Shown piece after piece: positions 61,768 to 64,000 of a stretch of DNA of 64,000 bases (positions within the stretch are counted from its first letter, which is position 1; every line of letters begins with the position of its first letter). The DNA comes from JBCBGF01 sp038526915. Lineage in GTDB: Bacteria; Pseudomonadota; Alphaproteobacteria; Rhodobacterales; Rhodobacteraceae. Where the stretch lies: positions 62,001 to 126,000 of the forward strand of contig JBCBGF010000005.1 of NCBI GenBank assembly GCA_038526915.1, read 5' to 3'. The position numbers and the translations under genes were made by a program. A model generated the notes under the pieces. The model saw only the letters and a list, made by a program, of their open reading frames with translations. It made no database searches and was not told where the DNA came from.

Positions 61768-62436
61768 TCAAGCGGGCGTCAGCGCATCCACAAGACTGTG
61801 AAACATGACCGCGCCATCGGTGGAGGGGTGCCAATCCGCCGCCGCGCGTTCAGGATGCGGCATCAGCCCCAGAACGCGCCGGTTTTCCGACAGGATCCCC
61901 GCAATATCGTCCTGCGCCCCATTCACCGGCTCACCATAGGTGAAGGCGATCCGATCCTCGCCACGCAGCCGCGCCCGTGTCTCGTCATCGGCGACATAGT
62001 TGCCGTCGTGATGGGCAACCGGCACGGCAATCGCCTGGCCCGCCGTATAGCCTGCAGTAAACGCGCTGTCGGTGGTCTCGACCGTCATCGACACGGTGCG
62101 GCAGACGAACTTCAACGCAGCATTGCGCATCAGAACACCGGGCAGCAGGCCGGTTTCGGTCAACACCTGAAACCCGTTGCAGATGCCCAGAACAAATCCC
62201 CCGCGCCCCGCATGCTCCCGCAAGGCCGCAATGATGGGCGAGCGGGCCGCAATCGCCCCGCAGCGAAGGTAATCGCCATAAGAAAACCCGCCAGGAACGC
62301 CCACCAGATCAACGCCGTCCGGCAAGGCGATCTTTTTGTGCCAGACCATGGTGACATCCATACCAGCCCCTTCCAGGGCAACGGCAAGATCCCGATCACA
62401 GTTCGACCCGGGGAAGACAAGAACAGCGGCTTTCAT
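61768..62436 (-). CDS. purQ: Phosphoribosylformylglycinamidine synthase subunit PurQ
   Basis: A 222-residue glutamine amidotransferase subunit. The N terminus AAVLVFPGSNCDRDLAVAL, the catalytic Cys in GICNGFQVL and the His-Glu in MPHPERA. It supplies ammonia to PurL for purine synthesis. The start at 62436 has GAGGCC close upstream. The usual partners purS and purL are not beside it; the neighbour is DUF6428. Type of organisation (split PurS/Q/L) is the alphaproteobacterial one. Confidence 0.95.
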   Translation of the reverse strand: MKAAVLVFPGSNCDRDLAVALEGAGMDVTMVWHKKIALPDGVDLVGVPGGFSYGDYLRCGAIAARSPIIAALREHAGRGGFVLGICNGFQVLTETGLLPGVLMRNAALKFVCRTVSMTVETTDSAFTAGYTAGQAIAVPVAHHDGNYVADDETRARLRGEDRIAFTYGEPVNGAQDDIAGILSENRRVLGLMPHPERAAADWHPSTDGAVMFHSLVDALTPA

Positions 62437-62488
62437 GGCCTCGGGTATGCCGCGTCGCGGCGCGCGACGCCAGTGGAAATCGCGGTCT

Positions 62489-62962
62489 CTACGAACAGCA
62501 CGCCGACGCAGCAGGCTTTGGACCGCAACAGACCGATGCAAGCGGCCCAAAGGCGCGCGTGGCCGGTTTGCACACCGCCCGTTCCGGCGCAAGTACAACC
62601 TTCACACCCTCGGCCCCCGCCATCACCCGGTCGACCGCGAACAGGCTAAGGCCCGCGTTTCCCAGCGCGAACTCCACCCGCAGCGGAGCATCGCCCAACC
62701 CGTCAACCTGCGCCAGGGACGCTTCGGCAATCGCGCGAAACTTCCCCACAGCCATATGGGATCTGCCGTGCCCCTCCATCAGCTGCATCACCGCCTCGCG
62801 CCACATACTCACTTTGCCGCCGCAGTCGATGCCGGTGACATCCGCCTGCCGAAACTCGGTGACGTGATATCCCGGCCCAATCGCCCCTTGCGCCGCTTCA
62901 AAGATCAGCGCTGCATCCCCACGGGTCCCATGCAGCTCACCAAGCAGGTCTTCCAATGTCAT
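62489..62962 (-). CDS. DUF6428-like protein with Cys-rich C terminus
   Basis: A 157-residue soluble protein. The segment ALRVEFALGNAGL-like beta core and ADVTGIDCGG fit the DUF6428 family found beside ArsR genes. The C terminus ends in VCCGPKPAASACCS, with two Cys pairs that could bind arsenic or another metal. I chose the ATG at 62962 with GGAAGG 7 nt upstream; a possible ATG at 62977 lies inside an ArsR operator. It is divergent from arsR and should be repressed by it. Confidence 0.75.
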   Translation of the reverse strand: MTLEDLLGELHGTRGDAALIFEAAQGAIGPGYHVTEFRQADVTGIDCGGKVSMWREAVMQLMEGHGRSHMAVGKFRAIAEASLAQVDGLGDAPLRVEFALGNAGLSLFAVDRVMAGAEGVKVVLAPERAVCKPATRAFGPLASVCCGPKPAASACCS

Positions 62963-62975
62963 CGGACAGCCTTCC

Positions 62976-62995
62976 ATTTCAACTCCACTTGAAAT
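62976..62995. promoter_or_regulatory. ArsR operator 1
   Basis: ATTTCAACTCCACTTGAAAT is a perfect 7-6-7 inverted repeat (ATTTCAA/TTGAAAT). It ends 14 bp before the DUF6428 start. The identical half-sites recur at 63019-63038, so a single protein probably binds both. Confidence 0.78.
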
Positions 62996-63018
62996 AACCA
63001 TGGCTGGAAATCAACATC

Positions 63019-63038
63019 ATTTCAAGTGTGATTGAAAT
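63019..63038. promoter_or_regulatory. ArsR operator 2, abutting the arsR start
   Basis: ATTTCAAGTGTGATTGAAAT is the second 7-6-7 inverted repeat with the same half-sites. It ends 1 bp before the arsR ATG at 63039. It suggests autoregulation, probably by blocking the promoter and the translation start. Confidence 0.78.
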
Positions 63039-63371
63039 ATGAAAGAACCTGACGCGCTGACCCTCTTGGGATCGCTGGCAAACCCCGCCCGCCTGTCGGC
63101 CATCCGCGCCCTTGTGCGGGCGGGTCCCGAGGGCTTACCGGCCGGCACGGTCGCAAAGGCAATGTCGGCCAGCCCATCACAGGCCTCTTTCCACTTGGCA
63201 AACCTCGCCAACGCGGGCCTCGTCACCTCAGAACGCCACGCCCGCGAAATCCGCTACCGCATCGCATACGAACGGATCGGTGCGCTGATCGATTACCTGT
63301 TTCATGACTGCTGTGCGGGTGATCCCGCGCTCAGCGCCTGCTGCACCCTGCCGCTAAAGCGCAAGCGCTAA
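63039..63371 (+). CDS. ArsR-family metalloregulator
   Basis: A 110-residue winged-helix repressor: LGSLANPARLSAIRALV, GTVAKAMSASPSQASFHLANLANAGLVTSERH and the wing EIRYRIAYERIGAL. The C-terminal part has DCCAGDPALSACC, two Cys pairs that suit As(III) or another thiophilic metal. The canonical ELCVCDL site of E. coli-type ArsR is absent from the recognition helix, so sensing is by the C terminus. It is divergent from the DUF6428 gene, with twin operators between. The stop overlaps the convergent dehydrogenase by 4 nt. Confidence 0.88.
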   Translation: MKEPDALTLLGSLANPARLSAIRALVRAGPEGLPAGTVAKAMSASPSQASFHLANLANAGLVTSERHAREIRYRIAYERIGALIDYLFHDCCAGDPALSACCTLPLKRKR

Positions 63372-64000
63372 CCGGCGAAATCCGTCACCACCGCTACCCC
63401 CGGCGGGGTCGGCCCATTGAACGCCCGCAACTCATCCGAGACGCCCGGCAACCCGATCTCCCGCGCGATCATCGGCGTCATATCCACGCGCCCCGTCTCG
63501 ATCAGGCCCAGAAGCGAAGGGTATTTCCACGACGGCATCCCGCGGGTCCCATAAAGCGCGAGGTTGCCCTGATAGACCGCGCTCATGTTGATCTCCATCC
63601 GCGCAGTATGGCCAACCGGCATCCCCACCTGCACATGCCGCCCCAGCGGGCGCAGACACTCGATCGAGGCATTGGTGGTCTGGGGAATGCCCAGCGCCTC
63701 GATGCTCACATGCGCGCCGCCGCCCGTGATCTCGCGGATTCGCTCTGCCGTACCACCCTCACGCGCATCCACCGCAGCTTCGGCGCCCAAGCCCATGGCG
63801 TGGCTCAGCTTTTCGGCGACCACGTCGACAACCACCACCCGCGCACCCATCGCACGCCCCAGGATCAGGCAGGCCAGTCCAATGCCCCCTGTCCCATGCA
63901 CCGCCATCCATTCCCCCGGCTGCAACGCCGCGCGGCCCGTCAGCGCATGCCAAGCCGTCGTCACCCGGCATCCCAGCCCCGCCGCCACCGTGGGCGACAG
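63368..64000 (-). CDS. Zinc-type alcohol dehydrogenase, C-terminal part (gene continues past the window)
   Basis: The frame is open to the right edge, so the 5' part is outside. The visible ~210 residues include the end of the substrate domain (GCRVTTAWHALTGRAALQPGE), the NAD(P)-binding motif VHGTGGIGLACLILGRAMG and VVVDVVAEKLSHAMGLGAEA. The catalytic zinc ligands (GHE region) would lie upstream and cannot be checked. It belongs to the medium-chain dehydrogenase superfamily. It converges on arsR with a 4-nt overlap. Confidence 0.85.
   Translation of the reverse strand: MSPTVAAGLGCRVTTAWHALTGRAALQPGEWMAVHGTGGIGLACLILGRAMGARVVVVDVVAEKLSHAMGLGAEAAVDAREGGTAERIREITGGGAHVSIEALGIPQTTNASIECLRPLGRHVQVGMPVGHTARMEINMSAVYQGNLALYGTRGMPSWKYPSLLGLIETGRVDMTPMIAREIGLPGVSDELRAFNGPTPPGVAVVTDFAG

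Overview
The window reads as chromosomal DNA of a Rhodobacterales alphaproteobacterium, probably of the Roseobacter group. This rests on the high G+C with G/C-ending codons, the aglEFGAK layout with a divergent LacI regulator, a che cluster ending in a CheT-like gene, a TRAP transporter, a Tat-exported PhoX, and an RNase E with a large acidic insertion. I see no insertion sequence, prophage, CRISPR array or rRNA. Almost all sequence is coding, and many neighbours overlap by 4 nt (ATGA/GTGA/TTGA), so most genes lie in tight operons.

Left part (1-15.1 kb). A plus-strand cluster holds two dynamin-like GTPases of different size, a probable Roadblock/LC7-like small protein and two unrecognised proteins (2-4906). 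It is the least explained system here. Next is a minus-strand alpha-glucoside uptake and hydrolysis operon (aglE-F-G-A-K). Opposite it is a plus-strand operon of a LacI-type regulator, a GH1 beta-glucosidase and glucokinase. The divergent promoter region carries two LacI-type palindromes.

Chemotaxis (15.2-23.8 kb). A plus-strand operon encodes STAS, CheY, CheA, CheW, CheR, CheY and a CheT-like protein. It converges on a minus-strand operon of a membrane receptor, CheB and CheD. The receptor has HAMP and PAS regions but no recognisable methyl-accepting signalling domain.

Centre (23.9-39.1 kb). This holds an FMN-binding glutamate-synthase-like protein, a TTC38-like TPR protein, a GT39-type membrane glycosyltransferase, two tRNA-Val genes (TAC and CAC) flanking phoX with a Pho-box-like triple repeat, an HU-like protein with two DnaA boxes upstream, a beta-barrel-like exported protein, lon with an RpoH-like promoter and a terminator, tgt, a RimB-RimK fusion, a SufT-like protein and a small membrane protein.

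Catabolic cluster (39.4-48 kb). A minus-strand operon encodes an N-formylglutamate amidohydrolase-family enzyme, TRAP DctQ/DctM/DctP, a glutamine-synthetase-like ligase, an aldehyde dehydrogenase and an iron alcohol dehydrogenase. A divergent RpiR regulator sits beside a palindrome. Together these suggest catabolism of an amine or amino alcohol through gamma-glutamyl intermediates; this is inference.

Right part (48-64 kb). A long palindromic element precedes fumC and two small genes. Then come a P450 coupled to an alpha/beta-hydrolase-like membrane protein, ccdA, a TusA-like gene, a DenD-like dehydrogenase coupled to rne, a long rne leader, an FkbM methyltransferase, dctD and dctB (DctD lacks the GAFTGA motif), purQ, a DUF6428/ArsR divergent pair with twin operators, and the 3' part of a zinc-type alcohol dehydrogenase that runs off the window.
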